Source: Porticoccaceae bacterium
GTDB taxonomy: Bacteria > Pseudomonadota > Gammaproteobacteria > Pseudomonadales > Porticoccaceae
NCBI GenBank assembly: GCA_023228865.1
Contig: JALOAH010000120.1
Location: 1-10,238 of the forward strand
Direction of reading: 5' to 3'
Length of the DNA: 10,238 bases
Both the position numbers and the translations under genes were made by a program. The notes beneath the pieces are model-generated. The model searched no databases, was not told the origin of the DNA, and saw nothing but the letters and a program-made list of their open reading frames with translations. Below are positions 1 through 6,715 of this stretch, piece by piece. Position 1 is the stretch's first letter. Every line of letters starts with the position of its first letter.

Positions 1-221
1 ATTCTTGAAATACGTCCGCGCCGCGCACTGAGCAACAATCCTTAATCAGTTATGGTTTTCCGCATTGTATCGGAGCCAGTGATTCCGGGCGACAAGATCA
101 ACAACCTGCTAGGTGGCTTGAGGATCACAATCCAAAGGGTTTTGACTTTAACGCCAGCCCTGAAGATAACGAATTTCCAGGGGCTGTCCAGATCGACCAA
201 GTTTGGCGGTGGATCGAGGAA

Positions 222-692
222 TTGCCTGCAGACACAACTCACGCGGTCCCGTTGCCTCTGCTTCGCAAACGTGCCGCTCGAATTGAGCGTGTCGATGCTC
301 GTCGCGATCCAGCTCTTTATGCAAATCCCGCTCTAGATGGGCGCGTGACTTTTCGCTATGGAGATCATGCCCACTATACGGTTGGTCACGGTGAGTACGA
401 ATTCAGAATAAATTTCAGCGGATGTTCACAACACAGCGTGTACGTCTATAGAAATAGTGGCCTCAAGGCTGTCGGACTAATCACCAGTCCAAATTTCGAT
501 CCACTCAGTGTCGAGTCCTTTCTAACTCCCGGACGAGTTGTTGCACCGAGCATAGGGCAGAAAGTAGTGCTCCTAAATCCTCACGGAGCACTATGTGTAA
601 TTACCATTGATGAGGTACAGCGCGAAGTCAACATTGTAGATTATGTTCCAGAGCATGTTACATTCACCTACGAAGTTCTGGTGAATCACTAG
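222..692 (+). CDS. Hypothetical protein, possibly integron-cassette borne, 5' end uncertain
   Basis: I do not recognise the family. The 156-residue product from the TTG at 222 has a basic, charged first 40 residues (RKRAARIERVDARRD) and then a region of alternating hydrophobic and polar residues that reads as a beta-rich domain (HYTVGHGEYEFRINFSG, then SVYVYRN). There are no cysteine clusters, membrane segments or signal peptide. The same frame stays open back to position 9, just after a TGA at 6-8, and the translation from about 110 to 222 also looks protein-like (WLEDHNPKGFDFN, QVWRWIEELPAD). However, it contains no ATG, GTG or TTG before 222, and no Shine-Dalgarno sequence precedes the TTG. 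Either translation really begins at TTG or the gene has lost its 5' end to a frameshift. The attC-like site 74 bases downstream on the same strand fits a gene-cassette layout. Confidence 0.5.
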   Translation: MPADTTHAVPLPLLRKRAARIERVDARRDPALYANPALDGRVTFRYGDHAHYTVGHGEYEFRINFSGCSQHSVYVYRNSGLKAVGLITSPNFDPLSVESFLTPGRVVAPSIGQKVVLLNPHGALCVITIDEVQREVNIVDYVPEHVTFTYEVLVNH

Positions 693-765
693 CGCCCTAT
701 TCAACGCCGGATACGACGGCATTCCTCAAGAATCCTTGCTGCCAGTCTGCATCGCGCGTGTTGCC

Positions 766-886
766 GCCCAACAAGTCGTTGTAGACGGACCTCTACACTA
801 CGCGTGTCATTTGTGCAATTCTCTTCGCAAGTTTTATCGCACAAATGACCGCTCCGTTCCGAGGCCGCTGAACTTCGGCGTTATGC
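766..886 (+). other. attC-like integron recombination site (VCR-sized, about 121 bp)
   Basis: The left end GCCCAAC (766-772) fits the RYYYAAC core and the right end GTTATGC (880-886) resembles the GTTRRRY core, with the same GCGTTATGC context found in long attC sites. Between them AG(A)CGG(A)CCTC at 783-793 pairs with GAGGCCGCT at 861-869, leaving A785 and A789 unpaired; extrahelical bases are a hallmark of folded attC. Inside lies a perfect 11-bp inverted repeat, GTCATTTGTGC (806-816) with GCACAAATGAC (839-849), separated by 22 nt. Length and layout match the long VCR-type sites of chromosomal integrons. An open frame at 736-975 runs across the site and is probably not a gene. No integrase or second attC was found in the window, so the array context is inferred. 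Confidence 0.7.
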
Positions 887-932
887 TCCAAAGAGATACG
901 GAGTATCAGCAAGTAAACAACCCAAAAAATTC

Positions 933-1040
933 ATGTCAGCTTTTGATTCGAGATACGAAAAGGCCGCAAACCTAGCTCCAGGGTTTCATTCGGCACAAGA
1001 GCTTGTCGATACTCCCGAACATGCATACGCGGAGGAGTAG
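933..1040 (+). pseudogene. Short ORF stub after attC, possibly a truncated cassette gene
   Basis: A 35-codon ORF starts at ATG 933, 47 bases after the attC-like right end, where the gene of the next cassette would be expected. It begins MSAFDSRYEKAANLAPGF and ends PEHAYAEE before TAG. It reads like a genuine soluble N-terminus, but it stops abruptly just where transposase-like sequence begins, so it may be the head of a cassette gene cut by an insertion. No clear Shine-Dalgarno sequence is visible upstream. No family was recognised, and a chance ORF remains possible. Confidence 0.3.
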
Positions 1041-1060
1041 GAGTATCCGGCACGCACCGC

Positions 1061-1177
1061 GAGCTCCTCCGCTTTAGTGGACACCACAAGAAAGCCGTGC
1101 TGAGTAAACTTTTACCGCCGTTCAATATGGCCGTGGCGGATTTGGCCCGCCAGCAAGGCACCTCTGAGGTCGCCTGA
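1061..1177 (+). pseudogene. IS3-type transposase OrfA remnant (N-terminal helix-turn-helix part)
   Basis: In this frame the translation contains RFSGHHKKAVLSKLLPP followed by NMAVADLARQQGTSEVA and a TGA. This is the pattern of the N-terminal helix-turn-helix of IS3-family OrfA proteins, where a run like KAVLxKLLPP precedes a recognition helix reading VAELARxxGISEATLYNWR. The stop falls exactly where LYNWR would be expected. The codons after it (RTKGRK in the stop frame) still look related to the usual basic follow-on, which suggests a small deletion. There is no ATG at the natural start, no OrfB, and no terminal inverted repeats or target duplication that I could find. This is a relic, identified by memory of the family pattern only. 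Confidence 0.5.
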
Positions 1178-1378
1178 TTCCGAACGAAAGGCCGCAAGGC
1201 ACGATCGACCCAAACCGCACCCTCCTACTGTATATGCCTATTTTCAAGCAATTACCCTTTACTATTCGCCGCCTGCCAGAGCAGCACTTTTTTTAGGTAA
1301 ACTAAGCCACAAGAATCCCCTCCCCTCCAGGGGAAGTAAAAACCCACCACATTCAACCAGGCGAAACATCAACAACCC
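1178..1378. other. Gene-free leader upstream of hsdM
   Basis: No coding sequence is supported here. It contains a T-run (TTTTTTTAGG near 1290) and a small hairpin with TCCCC (1321-1325) facing GGGGA (1330-1334) across 4 nt. I found no convincingly spaced -35/-10 pair, and the bases just before the hsdM ATG (CATCAACAACCC) lack a Shine-Dalgarno sequence. The operon promoter should lie here or further upstream, but it cannot be placed by eye. Confidence 0.35.
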
Positions 1379-3772
1379 ATGAATCACAGCACCCACAACA
1401 AACTCGTTTCTTTTATCTGGCGAATCGCCGACGACTGCCTCCGCGATGTCTACGTGCGCGGCAAGTACCGGGATGTCATTCTTCCCATGGTGGTTTTGCG
1501 GCGTCTGGATACCCTGCTGGAGCCGACCAAAGACGCCGTGCTGGAGGAGGTTCTCTACCAAAAAGAGGAGATGGGAGCGGTCGAACTCGATGACGAGCCC
1601 CTGCGCGAGGCATCCGGCTACGTGTTCTACAACACCAGCCAATGGACGCTGAAAAAGCTCTATGGCACAGCCACCAATAACCAGCAGATCCTGCTGGCCA
1701 ATATCGAAGACTACCTCAGCGGCTTCAGCAGCAACGTCAAGGAGATCATCGGTCGCTTTAAGCTGTTTGAGCAGATGCGCCATATGGCGGACAAGCAGGT
1801 GCTGCTGGACGTCATCGAGAAATTCATTTCGCCCTATATCAACCTCACCCCTCATGACGCGGAAGACCCGGACGGCAACATCCTCCCGGCCCTGTCCAAC
1901 CTGGGCATGGGCTATGTGTTTGAAGAGCTGATTCGCAAGTTCAACGAAGAGAACAACGAGGAAGCCGGGGAGCACTTCACCCCCCGCGAGGTGATTCACC
2001 TGATGACGCACCTCATCTTCGACCCGATCAAGGACAAGCTGCCCCCGGTCATGACCATCTACGATCCCGCCTGCGGCAGCGGCGGCATGCTCACCGAGTC
2101 GCAGAACTACATCAAGGACGCCGACGGCGCGATCTGTGCCCAGGGCGATGTCTATCTCTACGGTAAGGAGATCAACGACGAGACCTACGCCATCTGCAAA
2201 TCGGACATGATGATCAAGGGCAACGACCCCGAGAACATTCGCGTAGGCTCTACCCTTTCCACCGATGAGTTTGCCGCCCACCGCTTCGACTTCATGCTCT
2301 CCAACCCGCCCTACGGCAAGAGCTGGAACAGTGAAGTGAAGTACATCAAGGACGGCAAGGATGTCATCGACTCGCGCTTCCAGGTGGAGCTGACCGACTA
2401 CTGGGGCAAGAAGGAAACCGTCGATGCCACCCCGCGCAGCTCCGACGGTCAGCTGCTGTTTTTGATGGAAATGGTCAGCAAGATGAAGCCGGTTACCGCC
2501 AGCCCGCTCGGCTCGCGTATCGCGTCCATTCACAACGGCTCCAGCCTGTTTACCGGCGATGCGGGCAGTGGCGAGTCCAATATCCGCCGCTACATCATTG
2601 AAAACGACATGCTGGATACCATCATCCAGCTGCCGAACAACCTGTTCTACAACACCGGCATCACCACCTACATCTGGCTGCTGACCAACGCCAAACCCGA
2701 GGCCCGCAAGGGGCGCGTGCAGCTGATCGACGCCAGCCTGCTGTATCGCAAGCTGCGCAAGAACCTGGGCGACAAGAACTGTGAGTTCTCCGCTGAGCAC
2801 GTGCAGCAGATCACCGATGCTCATCTCGATTTTTCACCCATCGAGCGGGCCATGGATGCCAATAACGATCCTGTGGGCATCGCCGCGCAGGTGTTCGACA
2901 ACCAGGACTTTGGCTTCTACAAGGTCACCATCGAGCGTCCCGATCGCCGCCGCGCCGCTTTCAGCACAGAACGCCTTGCACCGCTGCGTTTCGACAAGTC
3001 TCTGCGCGAACCGATGGAATGGCTCTGGGCCGAGCACGGCGAACAGGTCTACGCCCCCGGCTTGCTCAAGGAACAAACCAAAACCATCACCCAGTGGTGC
3101 GAAGATCAGGGCATTACCCTGAATGCCAAGCAGCGCAGCAAGCTCACCGATAGCAAATACTGGCAGAAGCTGCGCGACCTGCTGGAGGCCGCCATTGTGC
3201 TGATGGGCGATATCGGCACCGAAGAGACCGCCGACTTCAACGACTTCCGTGACCGGGTAAACAAGGCGATCAAGGCCCGCAAGTTCAAGCTCTCAGCGAG
3301 CGACAAGAACGCCATTCTGAATGCTGCCAGCTGGTACGACGAAACCGCCGACAAGGTCATCGACAAGCGCCACAAACTGTCCGCCAGCGATCTGGAAGAA
3401 CTGACCGACCATCTGGGCTGCACCATCGACGATCTGGCGGACTTCGGCTGGTACCGCCAGGCCGATGGCAGCTACCTGACCTATGAAACGGCCACCGAGC
3501 TGCGCGATGCGGAAAGCATCCCGTTGAAGGACAGCATTCACCGTTATTTCCTGGCCGAAGTAAAACCCTACGTCGAAGAAGCCTGGATTAACCTCGACAG
3601 CGTGAAGATCGGCTACGAGATCAGCTTCAACAAGCATTTCTACCGTCACAAGCCGCTGCGCAGCTTGGAGGAGGTGACGCGGGATATTCTGGCGCTGGAG
3701 AAAAGAGCAGATGGTCTGATTGCGGATATTTTGGGGGTTGAGGTCGGGACGAATTTGGAGTTAGCGAAATGA
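1379..3772 (+). CDS. hsdM: Type I restriction-modification system methyltransferase subunit HsdM
   Basis: This is the modification subunit, which transfers a methyl group from SAM to N6 of adenine in the site chosen by HsdS and is also part of the restriction complex. The N-terminal helical domain (LVSFIWRIADDCLRDVYVRG, about residues 9-28) is typical of HsdM. Motif X (FTPREV) is at about 200, the SAM-binding motif I DPACGSGGM at 229-237, and the catalytic motif IV NPPYGKSW at 309-316. At 797 residues it belongs to the long HsdM branch; the extra roughly 280 C-terminal residues are helical and charged and end in a likely coiled coil (SLEEVTRDILALEKRADGL). The ATG at 1379 fits the family N-terminus despite the weak ribosome site. 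It overlaps hsdS by 4 nt (ATGA), indicating translational coupling. All key motifs are intact, so it should be active. Confidence 0.96.
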   Translation: MNHSTHNKLVSFIWRIADDCLRDVYVRGKYRDVILPMVVLRRLDTLLEPTKDAVLEEVLYQKEEMGAVELDDEPLREASGYVFYNTSQWTLKKLYGTATNNQQILLANIEDYLSGFSSNVKEIIGRFKLFEQMRHMADKQVLLDVIEKFISPYINLTPHDAEDPDGNILPALSNLGMGYVFEELIRKFNEENNEEAGEHFTPREVIHLMTHLIFDPIKDKLPPVMTIYDPACGSGGMLTESQNYIKDADGAICAQGDVYLYGKEINDETYAICKSDMMIKGNDPENIRVGSTLSTDEFAAHRFDFMLSNPPYGKSWNSEVKYIKDGKDVIDSRFQVELTDYWGKKETVDATPRSSDGQLLFLMEMVSKMKPVTASPLGSRIASIHNGSSLFTGDAGSGESNIRRYIIENDMLDTIIQLPNNLFYNTGITTYIWLLTNAKPEARKGRVQLIDASLLYRKLRKNLGDKNCEFSAEHVQQITDAHLDFSPIERAMDANNDPVGIAAQVFDNQDFGFYKVTIERPDRRRAAFSTERLAPLRFDKSLREPMEWLWAEHGEQVYAPGLLKEQTKTITQWCEDQGITLNAKQRSKLTDSKYWQKLRDLLEAAIVLMGDIGTEETADFNDFRDRVNKAIKARKFKLSASDKNAILNAASWYDETADKVIDKRHKLSASDLEELTDHLGCTIDDLADFGWYRQADGSYLTYETATELRDAESIPLKDSIHRYFLAEVKPYVEEAWINLDSVKIGYEISFNKHFYRHKPLRSLEEVTRDILALEKRADGLIADILGVEVGTNLELAK

Positions 3773-5028
3773 CGCGCCAAATGGCGGAAGATAGCTGGAC
3801 AAAGCAAAAGATATGGACGTGTTTTGATATTGTAAATGGGGCGACCCCAGCGTCAGGTATTGCGCACTTTTGGGATGGCGACGTGTCTTGGGTTGGGCCG
3901 GCTGACCTTGGTAGGCTCAGCTCACGTGAAATTCACCGAGGAGCGAGAAACCTAACACGCTCTGGATACGAGAGCTGTGGAACCACGCTCGTCCCGAAAG
4001 GAACAATTATCCTTTCGGCGCGCGCCCCCATTGGCCATGTGGCTGTTGCAGGAAAGGGGCTTTGTTTCAACCAAGGTTGCAAGGGATTACGCCTCAAACC
4101 TGCCGTGAAGTACGGCTTTGCCTATTGGTTGATCCTTTCTTTGAAAAGGCGCCTTGAAGCTTTGGGAGAGGGAACAACGTTCGTGGAGCTCTCCCGCAGC
4201 AAGCTGAAGGATGTCGATTTTTTACTTCCACCGCCCTCTGAACAACACGCCATCGCAGCATTTCTGGATGACAAATGCGCGAAGATCGACGAGGCGGTGC
4301 GGATCAAGGAGGAGCAGATCAAGCTCTTGCGCGAGCGCAAACAAATCCTGATCCAGCAGGCCGTTACCCGCGGTCTGAACCCCGACGCCCCCATGAAGGA
4401 CAGCGGCATCGACTGGATCGGCCAGGTTCCTGCGCATTGGGAGGTTAAGCGTTTTAAGTACCTTTTTGAACAAAGCCGCCTCCCAACCCGGCTAGGTGAT
4501 GGAATCGTGACCGCCTTTCGAGATGGGCAAGTGACTCTTCGCTCTAACCGTCGGTTAGATGGCTATACGGAAGCGATTCTCGAAGGTGGATACCAAGGTG
4601 TTCGCAGCGGGCAGCTTGTCCTCAATTCTATGGATGCTTTTGAGGGGGCTATTGGAGTTTCGGAGTCCGATGGCAAATGCACCCCTGAGTATGTCATTTG
4701 TAATCCGATCGGAAGCGGGCTGTCCCAGTATTATTTTGCGTATTTGCTTCGGGAAATGGCGCTAGCGCGTTACATACAGGTTATTTGTAACGCTGTACGA
4801 CAGCGGGCTATTAGAATCAGATACAACAATTTAGCGCACCGTTTCATGGTAGTTCCGCCACATGCAGAGCAGCTGGAAATTGTTGAGTTTATCGAGAATA
4901 CCAAGACCAAGATCAGAGATGCTACTTCAATCAAGCGGGACCAGATCAACGCTCTGACAGAATACAAAACCACCCTAATCAACGCCGCCGTCACCGGAAA
5001 AATCAGAATCACGGAAGATAGGCTGTAA
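3769..5028 (+). CDS. hsdS: Type I restriction-modification specificity subunit HsdS
   Basis: HsdS reads the bipartite DNA target and docks two HsdM and two HsdR subunits. The 419-residue product shows the expected duplicated plan: target-recognition domain 1 (about 10-150), helical conserved region 1 (152-203, LLPPPSEQHAIAAFLDDK to ILIQQAVTRGL), a linker with GIDWIGQVPAHW (213-224), target-recognition domain 2 (about 225-360), and conserved region 2 (361-412, VVPPHAEQLEIVEFIEN to TTLINAAVTGKI). The two helical regions are recognisable repeats of each other. The recognition domains have visibly lower GC and less biased codons than the conserved core and hsdM, which fits domain swapping between alleles. 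The start is the ATG inside the ATGA overlap with hsdM, preceded by GGAG about 8 nt upstream; ATG 3781 is an alternative. The DNA target cannot be read from the sequence. Confidence 0.95.
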   Translation: MTRQMAEDSWTKQKIWTCFDIVNGATPASGIAHFWDGDVSWVGPADLGRLSSREIHRGARNLTRSGYESCGTTLVPKGTIILSARAPIGHVAVAGKGLCFNQGCKGLRLKPAVKYGFAYWLILSLKRRLEALGEGTTFVELSRSKLKDVDFLLPPPSEQHAIAAFLDDKCAKIDEAVRIKEEQIKLLRERKQILIQQAVTRGLNPDAPMKDSGIDWIGQVPAHWEVKRFKYLFEQSRLPTRLGDGIVTAFRDGQVTLRSNRRLDGYTEAILEGGYQGVRSGQLVLNSMDAFEGAIGVSESDGKCTPEYVICNPIGSGLSQYYFAYLLREMALARYIQVICNAVRQRAIRIRYNNLAHRFMVVPPHAEQLEIVEFIENTKTKIRDATSIKRDQINALTEYKTTLINAAVTGKIRITEDRL

Positions 5029-5045
5029 CAGGGAGCCAGTAAGCC

Positions 5046-5507
5046 ATGCCAGATAAAAAAGCAGCGCCTGCGTCCCTCCAAACCATGCCGGAAGACTACG
5101 GCAAGTGGCTCAATGAGCTGAAAACCCGCATCCACAACGCCCAGCAACGGGCAGCGCGGGCGGTAAACAGCGAAATGGTGTTGCTGTACTGGCACATAGG
5201 CTGGGATATTCTGCACAACCAGGCCCGCCAGGGCTGGGGTGCCAAGGTGATTGATCGCCTGTCCCACGACCTGCGCACCGCCTTTCCCGAGATGAAGGGG
5301 CTATCCCCCAGAAACCTGAAATATATGCGTGCGTTTGCCGAAAGCTGGCCCGACGCCGAAATTGTGCAACAGGCTGTTGCACAATTGCCCTGGGGGCATA
5401 ACCTCGCTCTGCTGGACAAGCTCAACAGTCGGGATGAACGCCTTCAGCACAATGCAAGCAAAACACTGAAACACAAGGGACACAGGAGGACGCTCCATGA
5501 AGGATAA
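5046..5507 (+). CDS. DUF1016/YhcG-family protein, N-terminal domain only (3'-truncated)
   Basis: The 153 residues match the N-terminal helical domain of the DUF1016/YhcG family: a helix with VNSEMVLLYWHIGWDI (40-55), RLSHDLRTAFPEMKGLSPRNLKYMR split over 71-95, and the typical VAQLPWGHNLALLDKL (111-126). Full-length members run to about 340-375 residues and carry a C-terminal PD-(D/E)xK nuclease. That half is missing here, and after about residue 134 the sequence turns into an atypical basic tail (KTLKHKGHRRTLHEG). It is most likely a copy cut short by recombination or deletion. It could still be made, since it keeps a GGAG upstream (about 5032), sits 17 bases after hsdS and overlaps the next gene by 11 nt. 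A long palindrome lies in codons 105-114. It cannot be a nuclease by itself; a DNA-binding or partner role is speculation. Confidence 0.8.
   Translation: MPDKKAAPASLQTMPEDYGKWLNELKTRIHNAQQRAARAVNSEMVLLYWHIGWDILHNQARQGWGAKVIDRLSHDLRTAFPEMKGLSPRNLKYMRAFAESWPDAEIVQQAVAQLPWGHNLALLDKLNSRDERLQHNASKTLKHKGHRRTLHEG
5360..5386. repeat. Perfect 27-bp palindrome (13-bp arms) inside the truncated YhcG gene
   Basis: The left arm AATTGTGCAACAG (5360-5372) and right arm CTGTTGCACAATT (5374-5386) are exact reverse complements around a single G at 5373. It spans codons 105-114 (EIVQQAVAQL). Its outer part shares ATT-N-TGC with the palindrome at 5686-5710. It could form a strong hairpin or cruciform or bind a dimeric protein. 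Confidence 0.9.
5484..5489 (+). promoter_or_regulatory. Strong ribosome binding site of the full-length YhcG gene
   Basis: AGGAGG lies 7 nt before the ATG at 5497, inside the 3' end of the truncated YhcG ORF. It is much stronger than the sites before hsdM and the first YhcG ORF. It fixes the start choice and suggests the second gene is well translated, independently of the upstream fragment. Confidence 0.75.
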
Positions 5508-6549
5508 GCAGCCACCAGCCAGCACGCAGCCTCTGCTGATTCAGGAGCTGCGACAGCTGATTGAAAGCGCCCGCCAGCAGGTCGCCCAAACCGCCAACGC
5601 TGCCGTGACCCTGCTGTACTGGCGATTGGGCAAGCGAATCTACCAAGAAGTGCTGCAGGAGCAGCGCGCTGAGTACGGCGAGGAGATTTTGCCGACACTG
5701 TCGGCAAAATTGGTCCAGGAGTATGGCAAGGGTTTCAGTGAAAGAAATCTGGCACGTATGATCCAGTTTGCCGAGGTATTTCCCGATGAGCAGGTAGTTG
5801 CTCATCTCGCCCCGTCCTTGAGCTGGAGCCACTTCATCGAAATCATACCCCTCAAGCAACCATTGGAGCGTGAGTTTTACGCCGAGCTTTGCCGCGTCGA
5901 ACGCTGGAGCGTGCGCACCCTGCGTGAGCGCATAGGCAGCCAGCTGTATCTACGCACCGCCGTCGCCAAACAACCAGAAGACATCATTCAAAAAGAAATC
6001 AGTCATCTACGCGCAGGCGGACAGCTGACCCCTGATCTGGTGTTTCGTGATCCCTATATGCTGGAATTTCTGGGATTGCCCAACAATTACACTGAAGCCG
6101 ACCTGGAAGGCGCCATTCTGGGAGAGATGGAGAATTTCTTGCTGGAGCTGGGCGCCGGATTCAGCTTTGTGGCACGGCAGAAGCGCATCAGTGTAGGCGC
6201 TGACGACTTTTATCTGGACTTGCTTTTTTACCATCGACATTTAAAGCGCTTGATCGCCATTGAATTGAAGCTGGAGAAATTCAAGCCAGCCCACAAAGGA
6301 CAGATGGAATTATATCTGCGGTGGCTGAATCAACATGAGCGTGCCGAAGGCGAGGAAGAGCCCATTGGCTTGATTTTGTGCGCCAGCAAGGATGCAGAGC
6401 AAGTTGAACTGATGGATATGCACTCAGTCAATATTCGCGTGGCCGAATATCTGGCGCACTTGCCGGACCTTGAAACACTGGAAGCCCAGCTGCATCGAGC
6501 CATCCGCGTTGCGCAAGAGCGAAAGGGGTTGAAGCATGATGATATCTAA
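5497..6549 (+). CDS. DUF1016/YhcG-family PD-(D/E)xK nuclease domain protein
   Basis: This 350-residue protein is a full-length DUF1016/YhcG-family member. The N-terminal helical domain (about 10-150) carries ANAAVTLLYWRLGKRIYQ (33-50), GEEILPTLSAKLVQEYGKGF (61-80) and SLSWSHFIEIIPLK (107-120). The C-terminal domain (about 165-340) holds the nuclease core: a helix with DLEGAILGEMENFLLELG (202-219), D241 in DDFYLDLLFYH, the IELK strand with E256 and K258, and a conserved GQMELYLRWL (268-277). These are the expected PD-(D/E)xK residues, so it should be catalytically competent. The fold relates to Holliday-junction-resolvase-like nucleases; family members are often found in defence loci, but the substrate is not established. 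It sits between hsdS and hsdR in the same direction, which suggests an accessory part in restriction. Two inverted repeats lie in its first third. Confidence 0.9.
   Translation: MKDKQPPASTQPLLIQELRQLIESARQQVAQTANAAVTLLYWRLGKRIYQEVLQEQRAEYGEEILPTLSAKLVQEYGKGFSERNLARMIQFAEVFPDEQVVAHLAPSLSWSHFIEIIPLKQPLEREFYAELCRVERWSVRTLRERIGSQLYLRTAVAKQPEDIIQKEISHLRAGGQLTPDLVFRDPYMLEFLGLPNNYTEADLEGAILGEMENFLLELGAGFSFVARQKRISVGADDFYLDLLFYHRHLKRLIAIELKLEKFKPAHKGQMELYLRWLNQHERAEGEEEPIGLILCASKDAEQVELMDMHSVNIRVAEYLAHLPDLETLEAQLHRAIRVAQERKGLKHDDI
5686..5710. repeat. Perfect 25-bp palindrome (12-bp arms) inside the full-length YhcG gene
   Basis: ATTTTGCCGACA (5686-5697) and TGTCGGCAAAAT (5699-5710) are exact reverse complements around C5698. 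It covers codons 64-72 (ILPTLSAKL), a conserved stretch of the N-terminal domain. As with the palindrome in the preceding gene, the outer arm begins ATT-N-TGC. Confidence 0.9.
5785..5806. repeat. Interrupted inverted repeat (8-bp arms, 6-nt gap) inside the full-length YhcG gene
   Basis: GATGAGCA (5785-5792) and TGCTCATC (5799-5806) are exact reverse complements around GGTAGT, spanning codons 97-104 (DEQVVAHL). It falls in the region roughly equivalent to the 27-bp palindrome of the upstream copy, but with a different sequence. It is weaker than the other two. Confidence 0.65.
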
Positions 6550-6614
6550 GAACCTCACGACAAGGCCCGGGCGTTGCGTCTGACGTGGGACAACCCCGGC
6601 ATCACTCAGGAACA

Positions 6615-6638
6615 GCGGCTAGAGTCGCGGCTAGAGTG
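6615..6638. repeat. Tandem duplication of a 12-bp unit
   Basis: GCGGCTAGAGTC (6615-6626) is followed directly by GCGGCTAGAGTG (6627-6638), identical in 11 of 12 bases. It lies in the spacer before hsdR. This could be simple slippage or two adjacent protein-binding sites. Confidence 0.8.
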
Positions 6639-6706
6639 AACCTCTGCGGCCAAAGTACCACTGCTGCTGGCAGAATCGATGCCGGCAGCAATAAGAGAAT
6701 AAACCC

Positions 6707-6715
6707 AAGGGAGAG
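6707..6715 (+). promoter_or_regulatory. Ribosome binding site of hsdR
   Basis: AAGGGAGAG ends 2 nt before the ATG at 6718, with the AGGGAG core 4 nt away. This is a good but tightly spaced Shine-Dalgarno sequence that supports ATG 6718 as the hsdR start. Confidence 0.6.

Noticed and set aside
1..31. Possible C-terminal tail (FLKYVRAAH then TGA) of a gene entering from the left
   Set aside because: Only nine codons are visible; too short to support as a gene end.
49..55. GTTATGG as the right end of an upstream attC
   Set aside because: The last base does not fit GTTRRRY, and no matching left half or stem is visible in the preceding 48 bases.
736..975. 79-codon + strand open frame after the cassette-like gene
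   Set aside because: It spans the whole attC-like site, so its reading frame is explained by the recombination site and chance, not by protein coding.
1321..1334. Hairpin TCCCC-TCCA-GGGGA upstream of hsdM
   Set aside because: Five-bp stem with no T-run after it and no known partner; not enough to call a terminator or operator.
1262..2824. 520-codon open frame on the minus strand opposite hsdM
   Set aside because: It is the antisense shadow of the strongly biased hsdM codons. The translation is repetitive in H, V, Q and A with no family features, and hsdM motifs are unmistakable on the other strand.
5142..5186. Inverted repeat CAGCAAC / GTTGCTG in the truncated YhcG gene, with a similar bulged pairing near 5575-5616 in the full-length one
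   Set aside because: Gln-Gln (CAGCAR) and Leu-Leu (YTGCTG) codons are complementary by nature, so conserved QQ...LL residues explain it.
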